A stretch of DNA of 46,829 nt, taken from NCBI GenBank assembly GCA_023427845.1, contig JAEYZX010000078.1, positions 1 to 46,829 of the forward strand, given 5' to 3'. The position numbers were made by a program, and so were the translations under genes. This document shows, piece after piece, positions 29,301 through 35,712 of this stretch (position 1 is its first letter; every line of letters begins with the position of its first letter). The notes under the pieces are model-generated. The model was not told the DNA's origin and did no database searches. It saw nothing but the letters and a program-made list of their open reading frames with translations. Source of the DNA: Bacteroidota bacterium (lineage in GTDB: Bacteria > Bacteroidota > Bacteroidia > Flavobacteriales > Flavobacteriaceae).

Positions 29301-29728
29301 AAAGTGTAATGAACGTATCCAAAGAATTGTATTTGAAGAAAAATACATCCACCGGTCAACAACTTCAAAAAATAGAATCTGGTAATGTGTTGCGACTTGG
29401 TGACCTTGTTACCGTGCGGTTAATCGTTACTGCAAAAGATGATATGGAATTTGTTCACCTGAAAGACATGCGTGCTTCGTGTTTTGAACCAGTAGATGTG
29501 CTGTCGAAATACAAATGGCAAAGTGGAATCGGTTACTATATGAGCACGAAAGACGTGGCAACGCACTTTTTTTTCGACAGTATTCGAAAAGGTACTTATG
29601 TTTTTGAATACGATATCAGGGTAAATAACGCAGGCGATTTCGCAAACGGCATAACAACAATCCAAAGCATGTACGCACCGGAATTTTCAAGTCATTCCAA
29701 AGGAATCCGGGTTACGGTTGCCCAATAA
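23339..29728 (+). CDS. Alpha-2-macroglobulin family protein with inserted carboxypeptidase-regulatory-like and TonB plug domains
   Basis: A 2129-residue protein with a signal peptide (MKKTILLIFLTVTSTLLAQ). An N-terminal helical region is followed by macroglobulin domains; MG2 starts near residue 553 (LYLDRAIYRPAQKVFFK) and the next near 660 (FFDVEEYKRPKFEVTFEP). At about 1155-1245 a carboxypeptidase-regulatory-like fold is inserted (IRGVVSDHTGPIPGANVVIQ). At about 1245-1355 there is a SusC-type plug (VVVTALGIRRK, then GVNGVIILTTKK). The A2M domain follows (about 1370) and then the thioester-like motif EHECSEQ (Cys1596, Gln1599). The insertion falls where bait regions lie in other macroglobulins. 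A barrel is absent. Known relatives trap proteases in the periplasm; the role of the plug here is unknown. Confidence 0.85.
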   Translation: MKKTILLIFLTVTSTLLAQDYKTKWEKVEEYENLGKIKSAAKVVDKIYSKAVRDNSQPHIIKSFIYSLRYIHVLEEDAQTMIVGSLKNEIAKAPPATKAVLQLFYAKSLQEYLQQNHYRIERRTSTELIGENFHTWSATDFAATIDSLFAEMLSQPEILKSTPLQDYESIFEISSSSHEADLYSFMLLENIAYHQSSIGRVYRVRTGYAGYGEVLYSSSETFTKWDVSAVSETKVRMILEFYQQLEKHKPTGSNIIARIDFVRNYLLNDNDRYVRSLTQLQKHTSSVETLQKILYKKGFTYRSMANKNAAVNYNQMALSALDSVLAYKEETNTHHLAVTMKREILQKRLSMEMEQFTYPGQNNRARIEFQNINCIEMRYYEIDQKEMGMLSTKKRDSIQSAIVASRLPIVSATHLLPKIDDYFARTTDILLPNLQLGNYLVVAKNLDIDNTDSKQAYTAITVTNLAVAAYKKEKNSYYQVVDRKFGFPIPDALVSVKGSSQITNSEGIAILSETPYNYNNRVTIAKDQDTIIMWNNARELAAEDDDEDFRSKVTLYLDRAIYRPAQKVFFKIIAAKKIKFKPEILPQMQFKLQVSGPDDNEVFATHFTTNDFGSYSGEFTLPENLTGRFYISVEEPDNIEVDQENDEHPFWDYTDLEDAHLFFDVEEYKRPKFEVTFEPINGEQAVNEKVSVNGKATAFAGSTITNAKVNYRVQRNVFNKLAHYPINEETISSGTTETDSEGKFTVEFIAETPNNVEQQELPVFQYVVIADVTDINGETRSASTSLKLGYHSLQLELDIATSLQMNTPVEATLKSTTLNNEFLPAIGELTLKFIDWETAFKKRTFGEPDIDPFTKIEFNRLFPYEQYKISTSDEDSGELIFTKKINTAIDKTSELNFKKPGIYRLIFTAVDSKGNQVSTDKIIEVESPAGKMSQLLTLKQLNSNPKKDGFVKLAVTSQVKSLHLFYASRTDTDLTNGHVFLDNFKTTINIPINGEYTGPLILSVNTIFDNEFFAESIEIMMKSDIVPQFEIETFRNKIEPGTAEKWTFKLVGTQAESEVLASMYDASLDQFTMENWDNPDFDLRSSYPSHREFLGNYPASLYVHFYTTYTVPAYTNENDKLRTFGFSLTEIPKWNVDYVAKTRKKIKIPRNASLIRGVVSDHTGPIPGANVVIQGTMRGVQTDIDGFYEIAAAPGEVLVFSYVGMTDFSATVGALKIINATLDEGVILGEVVVTALGIRRKADKITSSYHVVSNEELAQTGNQNAVQLLQGKVAGLQINTTNSTASAVVFRGARSLTGNNQALVVIDGKIASLQTLEQIPATSIQSIYSLNGSEGAAIYGSDGVNGVIILTTKKAAHQLISIQARNNLAETAFFFPDLKTDAAGRVSFSFTSPEALTQWKLRMLSHTKHLDMAYLEKMVVTQKELMIIPNLSRFVREKDTIVISTKISNLTSTKKLGMASLQLFDASTMQAIDAETSNLQAIKSFAVEANGNSSVSWKISIPDGLHGLQYRIVAKSGASSDGEEALIPVLTNDMLVTETIPIWVGENSKKEYEFTNLRDNTSATLRNHQFTFEYTSNPTWLAIQALPYLIEYEHECSEQTFARYYANVLAAKIITDNPKIASIFDEWRKENPVAKLERNKELKSILLAETPWANDARSDAEKKQALALLFDLASMKESEQQILRKLGELQTSSGAFAWFKGGTENEYITRHIVAGLGHLGKLTSDTEQFAGILQSALSYLDGKFIEGRQKATSNDTPDVLHYLYMRSFFVNDYPISEKLNPSVKITLESVANNWLNLPLYQKAMAALALQRFGKKTEAQKIIESFKETASNNEDWGMYWIENKPGYYWYQSPIETQALIMESFGEVTNDTKSIDAMKVWLLKNKQNKNWPTTKSTTEAIYALLTQGTDWNNVKHDSKINIGDQTLLTKKLAQTEKEAETGYIHLTWNQHEITNAMSKISVQNNSEVPTFGGVYWQYFEDLDQIKTSDKSVMNVSKELYLKKNTSTGQQLQKIESGNVLRLGDLVTVRLIVTAKDDMEFVHLKDMRASCFEPVDVLSKYKWQSGIGYYMSTKDVATHFFFDSIRKGTYVFEYDIRVNNAGDFANGITTIQSMYAPEFSSHSKGIRVTVAQ

Positions 29729-29730
29729 AA

Positions 29731-29757
29731 AATCCGCCTTTCGGCGGATTCTTTATT
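29731..29757. terminator. Bidirectional terminator between convergent genes
   Basis: Perfect 8-bp stem AATCCGCC / GGCGGATT with a TTTC loop. It is followed by CTTTATTT on the plus strand and by TTTTTATT on the minus strand. It sits between the macroglobulin gene end (29728) and the S46 peptidase gene end (29774) and can serve both. Confidence 0.85.
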
Positions 29758-29773
29758 TGACCTATAATTATAC

Positions 29774-31918
29774 CTATTTTACGATAGTCAGCTCGTCAAC
29801 AATGTGCTTGGCGCCCGAGAACTTATCGATGATCCACAAAATATATCGGATATCGACGTTGATCGTACGTTGCAACTCAGGATCGAAGATTACATCGCCT
29901 GCCATTGCCTCGATGTTACCGTCAAATGCAAGCCCAATTAATTCCCCTTTTCCATTGAGTACAGGCGAACCTGAGTTACCACCGGTAATATCGTTATCTG
30001 AAAGGAAGTTGATTGGCATGTGCCCTGCCCTGTCTGCATACATTCCGTAATCCCTTTTTGCATTCATGTCGAGGATCTTTTTCGGCAAATCAAATTCGGG
30101 ATCATCTTTTTTATACTTTTTGACCATTCCGTCCATTGTAGTATAATTGTTGATTTTAGCGTCGTTGCGTTTATCGGCAGGAAGTGCGCGGACTTTACCA
30201 TAAGTCAATCGCAATGTTGAATTTGCATCCGGGTATTTGATTGTGTTAAGTCCCGATTCACGAAGTCCTTCAACAAGAAGTCTGAAATTTCTTTGGAAAT
30301 CAAATTCGGCCTGTGCCTGCTCATCCGTTTTTTTACGGTACTGTGTCATCAGATCCATCGATAAGAGATACAATGGATCGGCAGCAATTTTTTCGGCCGA
30401 CGGACTTGCCACAAAAGCCTCAACCTTATCCCGTGAAGTAAAGATGCTGTTTGCGGTCGCGTCATTTACGAATTTTGTGAAGTCGCCATTGTCCTTCGCT
30501 TTCAATTCGGCAACCATTGGAGGCAGTCCGTATTCTGCTCCTTTTGAAGCGTACAGTTTAAGTTGTGCGGCAAGTACATCTTTTTCAAGCGGCGCATAAA
30601 ATTCACCATAAAAATTCTCTATCGCCTCCTGTATTTTAGGAAGCATTTCTGCACGTTTTGCGTCATTTTCTTTTGCGTACTGGCTAAGTGTATTACCTAA
30701 TGACCCCGGAGAAATCGCATAACTGCTCGTACGAAGCAACTGCATTAGATAATTGTCGTGACGCGCCTTAACGTTTGTAGCAGCGTAAAATTTATTGATG
30801 TCGGCAACGAGGTTTCCGTATTTGGCTTTATTCTCAGGCTTGTTTGCCCAAGTATTGAACTTTGCCTCTTGTGCCGCTTTGGTTTTGGCGGTACCGGCTT
30901 TTGAAAGCGCATCGATCATCCCCTGGCGATTCTTCCAGTAATTAGCTGTTTGAGCGTATTTTGAAGCATATTTCAAACGCACTTCGTCATCGGCATCCAT
31001 ATGCTTTTTCATTGCATCCATTCCTGTTTTCGCACCTTCAACCCATGCCGGATAAGCAAATTTTACATTCTGCTCAATTCCGCCGGCAGGCATCCAACGG
31101 TTTGTTCTTCCAGGATATCCGAGGATCATCGCGAAATCATTTTCCTGAACACCTTTCATGCTTACAGGAAGATAATGTTTTGGTTTCAATGGCACATTGT
31201 TCTCTGAATATTCAGCCGGATTTCCATTAGCATCGGCATATACGCGGAACATAGAGAAATCACCCGTATGGCGCGGCCACTCCCAGTTATCGGTGTCGCC
31301 ACCAAATTTTCCGATGTTTTCTGGCGGAGTCCCTACCAGACGAACATCGTGGTAGTCCTGATAAACAAAGTAGTAATATTCGTTGCCATTAAAGAACGGA
31401 CGGACCGAAACCGTATATTTTCCACCTTCATTATTTTCCTTTTCGATAAGTGCGATTTCCTGCTGGATCGCCTTATTGCGCTCAGGCTCGGTCATTTGAT
31501 CGTTGACTTTTGAAAGGATGCGTTTTGACACATCGTCCATACGCACAAAAAACCTCACATAAAGCGATTTCGGCTTAAGTTCGCTTTTGCGGTCGGCAGC
31601 CCAGAACCCATTTTTGAGGTAATTTTTGTCGGCAGTCGAAAGTTCGGCGATCTTATCATATCCACAGTGGTGGTTGGTAAGCAGTAAGCCGTCCTTTGAA
31701 ATCATTTCGGCAGTACAGCCTCCATTGAATTGTACGATGGCATCTTTAAGGCTGTGGTTGTTGATGCTGTAAATTTCTTCAGCAGTCAACTGAAGCCCCA
31801 TTTTCTGCATGTCGCGGTGGTTCAGTCTTTCGATGAACATCAAAAACCACATCCCCTCGTCGGCCTTTACCGGGAAAGCGACCAGGTACATGGAAATGAA
31901 TAAAACAAACTTCTTCAT
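29774..31918 (-). CDS. S46 family dipeptidyl-peptidase, DPP7-like
   Basis: The chosen ATG at 31918 gives a signal peptide MKKFVLFISMYLVAFPVKA and 714 residues, the usual S46 length; the frame is open further upstream but that part is not protein-like. The catalytic histidine lies in TNHHCGYDKI (His83/84) and the serine in GGNSGSP (Ser649). Eighteen residues after the serine is Gly667 (AFDGN). In Porphyromonas gingivalis this position is Gly in DPP7 (hydrophobic P1 preference) and Arg in DPP11 (acidic P1), so DPP7-type specificity is inferred. S46 enzymes release dipeptides from peptide N-termini in the periplasm. A -7-like TATATTCG (31972-31979) may drive it. Confidence 0.9.
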   Translation of the reverse strand: MKKFVLFISMYLVAFPVKADEGMWFLMFIERLNHRDMQKMGLQLTAEEIYSINNHSLKDAIVQFNGGCTAEMISKDGLLLTNHHCGYDKIAELSTADKNYLKNGFWAADRKSELKPKSLYVRFFVRMDDVSKRILSKVNDQMTEPERNKAIQQEIALIEKENNEGGKYTVSVRPFFNGNEYYYFVYQDYHDVRLVGTPPENIGKFGGDTDNWEWPRHTGDFSMFRVYADANGNPAEYSENNVPLKPKHYLPVSMKGVQENDFAMILGYPGRTNRWMPAGGIEQNVKFAYPAWVEGAKTGMDAMKKHMDADDEVRLKYASKYAQTANYWKNRQGMIDALSKAGTAKTKAAQEAKFNTWANKPENKAKYGNLVADINKFYAATNVKARHDNYLMQLLRTSSYAISPGSLGNTLSQYAKENDAKRAEMLPKIQEAIENFYGEFYAPLEKDVLAAQLKLYASKGAEYGLPPMVAELKAKDNGDFTKFVNDATANSIFTSRDKVEAFVASPSAEKIAADPLYLLSMDLMTQYRKKTDEQAQAEFDFQRNFRLLVEGLRESGLNTIKYPDANSTLRLTYGKVRALPADKRNDAKINNYTTMDGMVKKYKKDDPEFDLPKKILDMNAKRDYGMYADRAGHMPINFLSDNDITGGNSGSPVLNGKGELIGLAFDGNIEAMAGDVIFDPELQRTINVDIRYILWIIDKFSGAKHIVDELTIVK

Positions 31919-32050
31919 TCTAATTAAATTTTGGTTAGTATTTCGCGGATTTGCCGCAATTTTCAGAAATGCGAATATAAGCCTTTTAAGAGGTTCACCG
32001 ATTTCGAAGCACGTGGAATGGCGCAACTTTAACATTTTTGGCGAACGGCC

Positions 32051-32134
32051 GGGCTGTACACTGCAATCTTTTTGGGCGCTTGCTTCGCCTGACGGCTCAC
32101 GGCGCGCCCAAAAAGGATTTCCGCTGCCATCCCT
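32051..32134 (+). repeat. Intergenic hairpin element, copy C
   Basis: A perfect 12-bp stem CTTTTTGGGCGC (32068-32079) / GCGCCCAAAAAG (32104-32115) is flanked by GGCTGTACACTGCAAT upstream and GATTTCCGCTGCCATCC downstream. The flanks match copies A and B, while the inner stem and loop differ. It lies in the 465-bp divergent region 31919-32383, which holds no recognisable gene. Confidence 0.7.
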
Positions 32135-32225
32135 GTCGCAATTGCGGTATCGTTTTACGTTTGGTCTTAGGTTGCGCATTACGTAAAAATGCGAGAAAGT
32201 CCTAAAATTGCTTACGTAATTATAC

Positions 32226-32257
32226 AAACCTCCGAGGTTTTAAAACCTCCGAGGTTT
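32226..32257. repeat. Two copies of a 15-bp palindromic unit
   Basis: AAACCTCCGAGGTTT occurs at 32226-32240 and 32243-32257. Each unit has 6-bp arms AAACCT/AGGTTT around CCG, and the pair can also fold on itself. It lies in the space between the S46 peptidase and deiminase-like genes and could be an operator pair or a small dispersed repeat. Confidence 0.7.
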
Positions 32258-32383
32258 AGTACAAAAATTTTCGTAACCAAGGTGCAGAAAATCTTCATTA
32301 AAACAAAAATTGGCATTTGTGATGCCAAGTGGTACAGTATTGATTCATAGCGCCTAGTTTGTATATTTACAAAAAATCAACAC

Positions 32384-34129
32384 ATGAAGCAGCACTACTT
32401 ACGCCTTACGATCGTCTTGACATTTATTATTAGTTCCGCTACCCTTTACCCCCAAACCGCACCGCTTCCTAAAGGACTCACACCATATGAAGCCGAACTG
32501 TTGCCTTCTTTTACGTTTCGAAGCGAGCAGCTTACCGCGCCACCTTCAGCACCCGTACGCACTGCGGCCGAATGGGAGGAAGTGGAATATTTGGTTGTGA
32601 CCTGGGATCCGAATTATCAAAATATCTTACGGCAGATCGTGCAGGCAGGAGTAAACGAATGCAAAGTGATCATCACTACCCAAAACGAGGCTTCGGTCCA
32701 ATCTTATCTGACGTCAAACGGCGTCAGTCTGACGAATGTCATTTTCATGGATGCACAATGGAACAGCATCTGGACGCGCGACTATAGCGGCAATACCGTT
32801 TATGCTAATGACGTTGGCGAGCGTGCGCTGGTGGACTGGATCTACAATCGCCCGCGCCCATATGACAATGTGATGCCGTCTGCACACGCCTCGCAGCCCG
32901 GGATTCCTATATTCATTACCGATTCGGGTACTAACGATCTGGTCAACACGGGTGGGAATTTCATGTCGGACGGTCTTGGTACCGCTTTTGCATCAGAATT
33001 GATTCTGGAGGAAAATGCCGCCGGAAACCCTTATAATGTAACACCAAAAACGGAAGCCCAGATCGACGCAATCATGCAATCCTACATGGGAATCGATCGT
33101 TACATCAAAATGCCGACGCTTCCGTATGACGGCATCCACCACATCGACATGCACATGAAATTGCTTGATGAGGAAACCCTATTGGTGAGCCGCTATCCGC
33201 CGGGAATTGCCGATGGCCCGCAAATTGAAGCCAACATCGATCACGTCCTCGCAAACCATATGTCGGCCTTTGGCACACCGTACCACGTCAGGTGGATCGA
33301 CGCGCCGCCAAGCGCTTCAGGAAGTTATCCCGATACCGGCGGTTACTACCGGACCTACAGCAATATGACGATTGTGAACAAATCGATTTTGGTGCCAACG
33401 TACCGTCCGGAAGTCGACACCCCGGCTCTTGATTATCTGCAGGAAATCATGCCCGGTTATACTATCGTCGGAATAGATGTTGATAATGCAGGTGAAACAT
33501 TGATTGCATCGTCGGGCGCGATCCACTGCATCACACATACAATTGGAGTGAACGATCCCTTGCTGATTGTCCATCAACAGGTGCGGACTGCGAATGCGGG
33601 AACTTCCGTGAATATCAATGCCTTGATTAAACACAATTCGGGAATAAGTAGTGCAAAGATTTTCTGGAGGCCGGCCGGGGCGACTTCATTCAATGAAACT
33701 GCTATGACCAGCATGGGCACCGATAATTGGACGGCACCGCTTTGGATTGACAACAGCGGCAGCGATATGGAATATTACATTTGGGCGCAGGCGAACTCAG
33801 GAAAAAGTTTGGCACGCCCACTTGTAGCACCTGATGGATTTTGGACGATTGATACGCAACAATTATCTGTAACGGAATGGGCAACTTCAAATATTTCGGC
33901 ACCTTATCCAAATCCTGCAATTGAAACAGTGAATTTCAAATTGAATCAAATCGTAGGGCCAGTCAATGTTACGATTACTAATTTACTTGGACAAAAATTG
34001 TTTGAAAACACGCTTGAAAATGGGAATGGAACGGTTTCGTTTGGACTGAATTTCGATTGGAAAGGTCCACTACTGGTGACATTCAAAGGGCCGTTTGGTA
34101 TAGTTACACGCAAAATTATCAAATTATAA
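32384..34129 (+). CDS. Secreted peptidylarginine deiminase-like enzyme (agmatine deiminase family) with T9SS sorting domain
   Basis: A 581-residue exported protein with a signal peptide ending near YPQ (residue 24). The guanidine-modifying fold (about 60-400) shows WTRDYSG with Asp133, NRPRP with Arg156 and Arg158, NTGGNFMSDG, HHID with His253 and Asp255, and GAIHCITH with Cys382. The order and spacing follow P. gingivalis PPAD (Asp130, Arg152, Arg154, His236, Asp238, Cys351), where the two arginines hold the C-terminal carboxylate of the substrate. A beta-rich linker precedes a T9SS type A domain (about 505-581, APYPNPAIETVNF to RKIIKL). It probably converts arginine in peptides, or agmatine-like compounds, outside the cell. 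It is divergent from the DPP7-like peptidase gene. Confidence 0.85.
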   Translation: MKQHYLRLTIVLTFIISSATLYPQTAPLPKGLTPYEAELLPSFTFRSEQLTAPPSAPVRTAAEWEEVEYLVVTWDPNYQNILRQIVQAGVNECKVIITTQNEASVQSYLTSNGVSLTNVIFMDAQWNSIWTRDYSGNTVYANDVGERALVDWIYNRPRPYDNVMPSAHASQPGIPIFITDSGTNDLVNTGGNFMSDGLGTAFASELILEENAAGNPYNVTPKTEAQIDAIMQSYMGIDRYIKMPTLPYDGIHHIDMHMKLLDEETLLVSRYPPGIADGPQIEANIDHVLANHMSAFGTPYHVRWIDAPPSASGSYPDTGGYYRTYSNMTIVNKSILVPTYRPEVDTPALDYLQEIMPGYTIVGIDVDNAGETLIASSGAIHCITHTIGVNDPLLIVHQQVRTANAGTSVNINALIKHNSGISSAKIFWRPAGATSFNETAMTSMGTDNWTAPLWIDNSGSDMEYYIWAQANSGKSLARPLVAPDGFWTIDTQQLSVTEWATSNISAPYPNPAIETVNFKLNQIVGPVNVTITNLLGQKLFENTLENGNGTVSFGLNFDWKGPLLVTFKGPFGIVTRKIIKL

Positions 34130-34133
34130 AAGC

Positions 34134-34169
34134 AAAAAAAAAGCGGCCCCGGTAAACCGAGGCCACTTT
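34134..34169 (-). terminator. Strand-specific intrinsic terminator
   Basis: On the minus strand the stem GTGGCCTCGG / CCGGGGCCGC pairs over 10 bp with two G-U wobbles, a TTTA loop, an AAA/TTT extension and a run of nine T. On the plus strand the two wobbles become A-C mismatches and the T-run is lost, so the structure is built for minus-strand RNA. It ends the predicted small RNA or, less likely, a long obgE transcript. Confidence 0.8.
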
Positions 34170-34240
34170 ATCTAATTTAATAATACCCCGCTGCCAGCTT
34201 GGATAGGGCATTGCAACAGGACGTATGTTTCTAAAAACAT
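34134..34240 (-). ncRNA. Predicted small non-coding RNA, about 107 nt
   Basis: A -7-like element TATATTCG (34245-34252, one mismatch to TANNTTTG) would start transcription near 34240. The RNA would open with a perfect hairpin ATGTTT-TTAG-AAACAT. It would continue through a GC-rich middle containing TTGCAATGCCC and GCTGGCAGCGGGG, and end at a strand-specific terminator with nine U. There is no open reading frame of note. A 15-bp palindrome is centred about 41 bp upstream of the start. I could not assign it to a known RNA family; Flavo-1 and other Bacteroidota RNA families should be tested. Confidence 0.55.
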
Positions 34241-34273
34241 CCGGCGAATATAACACAATAAATGAGCCAGAGT

Positions 34274-34288
34274 TACGGTAAAACCGTA
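34274..34288. promoter_or_regulatory. Palindromic operator TACGGTAAAACCGTA, copy 1
   Basis: Arms TACGGT and ACCGTA flank AAA. Its centre (34281) is 41 bp upstream of the predicted small-RNA start, and 29 bp from the upstream edge of the -7-like element. The identical sequence on the other strand occurs at 44267-44281 with the same promoter spacing. A classical activator position is inferred. Confidence 0.55.
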
Positions 34289-34522
34289 TTTGTAGTAAAA
34301 TAATTACTAAAACCTAGTAAAATCAGGGAATTAAGCTATCTCTTTTTAGGTATTTGCAGTTTATATGCTAAATGTGCCGTGATTTTTTCTGATTTGTTAC
34401 TTACAAAAGATTAAAATGACGAACAAGCGCAATTCAATTCAAGCGGTTGTGGTAAGATTATTTTTGCCGATTCGAAACGAATATTTTGGATGTTCAGCAT
34501 TTATATTTCGATTTGTTGCATA

Positions 34523-35536
34523 CTACTCCGTTTGTGGGCTATTTAGCATCTGCCATAGCGTATCTTTCAACTCGGTCAGTCCCTGCTGGGCGACCGATGA
34601 AATCATCAGATACGGAATTCCTTCAAACGTTTTGTCGAGTTCCGCGCGCATTTCTGCTTTTAGTTCTTCGTCGAGCATGTCGCATTTTGAGATTACGATC
34701 AGTCGCTCTTTGTCGAGGATCTCAGGGTTGTACCTTCTAAGTTCATCAAGCAGGATCTCGTACTCTTTTCTGATGTTCTCGGCGTCGGCGGGAACCAGAA
34801 AGAGCAGTATTGAATTGCGTTCGATATGACGTAAGAAGTAATGTCCGAGGCCTTTCCCTTCAGCCGCGCCTTCAATAATCCCGGGAATGTCTGCAATCAC
34901 AAACGATTGGTAATCACGGTAGGCGACAATTCCGAGGTTTGGTTTTAATGTCGTAAACGGATAATCGGCGATTTTTGGCTTTGCGGATGTAAGCACCGAC
35001 AACAACGTCGATTTTCCCGCGTTGGGAAATCCAACCAGGCCAACATCGGCAAGGACTTTTAACTCAAGTATAATGTCTTTCTCTTCACCAGCCAAACCTG
35101 ACTGTGCATAACGAGGTGTTTGGTTTGTCGAGCTTCTGAAATGCCAGTTTCCGAGTCCGCCTTTTCCCCCACGTGCAACAATTCGTTTTTCATCGTGTTC
35201 GGTAATTTCGAAAAGCACTTCATTGGTATCTTTATCACGAACTACAGTTCCCAACGGTACTTCTATGTATTTGTCATCTCCATCGGCACCGGTACTCCGG
35301 TCACTTCCGCCGTCGCCGCCATGGCCGGCTTTGACGTGTTTTGCAAATTTCAAATGGAATAATGTCCACAATCCTTTGTTGCCAACAAGATATACATGAC
35401 CGCCTCGCCCACCATCGCCACCATCGGGACCACCCTTCTCGATGAATTTCTCGCGGTGCAGGTGCGTTGAACCTTTTCCTCCTTTTCCGGAAGAGATGTA
35501 TATTTTTACGTAATCTACAAAATTGCCTTCTGTCAT
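34523..35536 (-). CDS. obgE: GTPase ObgE/CgtA
   Basis: An essential ribosome-associated GTPase in 50S maturation and stress control. With the ATG at 35536 (MTEGNFVDYVKIYISSG) it has 337 residues; an alternative ATG 7 codons upstream is possible but not family-like. The glycine-rich Obg domain (1-160) includes GGPDGGDGGRGGHVYLV. The G domain follows with G1 GFPNAGKST (169-177), G3 DIPGIIEGA and G4 SKCD in place of NKxD. The C-terminal OCT domain is absent, which is common outside Gram-positive bacteria. The region downstream (34289-34522) shows no gene. Confidence 0.94.
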   Translation of the reverse strand: MTEGNFVDYVKIYISSGKGGKGSTHLHREKFIEKGGPDGGDGGRGGHVYLVGNKGLWTLFHLKFAKHVKAGHGGDGGSDRSTGADGDDKYIEVPLGTVVRDKDTNEVLFEITEHDEKRIVARGGKGGLGNWHFRSSTNQTPRYAQSGLAGEEKDIILELKVLADVGLVGFPNAGKSTLLSVLTSAKPKIADYPFTTLKPNLGIVAYRDYQSFVIADIPGIIEGAAEGKGLGHYFLRHIERNSILLFLVPADAENIRKEYEILLDELRRYNPEILDKERLIVISKCDMLDEELKAEMRAELDKTFEGIPYLMISSVAQQGLTELKDTLWQMLNSPQTE

Positions 35537-35712
35537 GTCTTTTGGTGCAGGGTTCAAGATACGGGGCAGGGTTGCCGCAGTGTATCTTTATCTGCTTTTT
35601 TATTGTTATTATTCAGGTCCAGGCGCGCTGGCGTATCCTCAAACTATTTAATTACGTGTACAGTGCAGGAAGCCGCGGCAACTAATGTTCACCTTTGACC
35701 TTTCCGTAAACG

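Noticed and set aside
34416..34829. Open reading frame of 137 codons on the plus strand overlapping obgE
   Set aside because: Most of it lies antisense to the conserved obgE C-terminal part, and its product shows no recognisable domain or regular composition.
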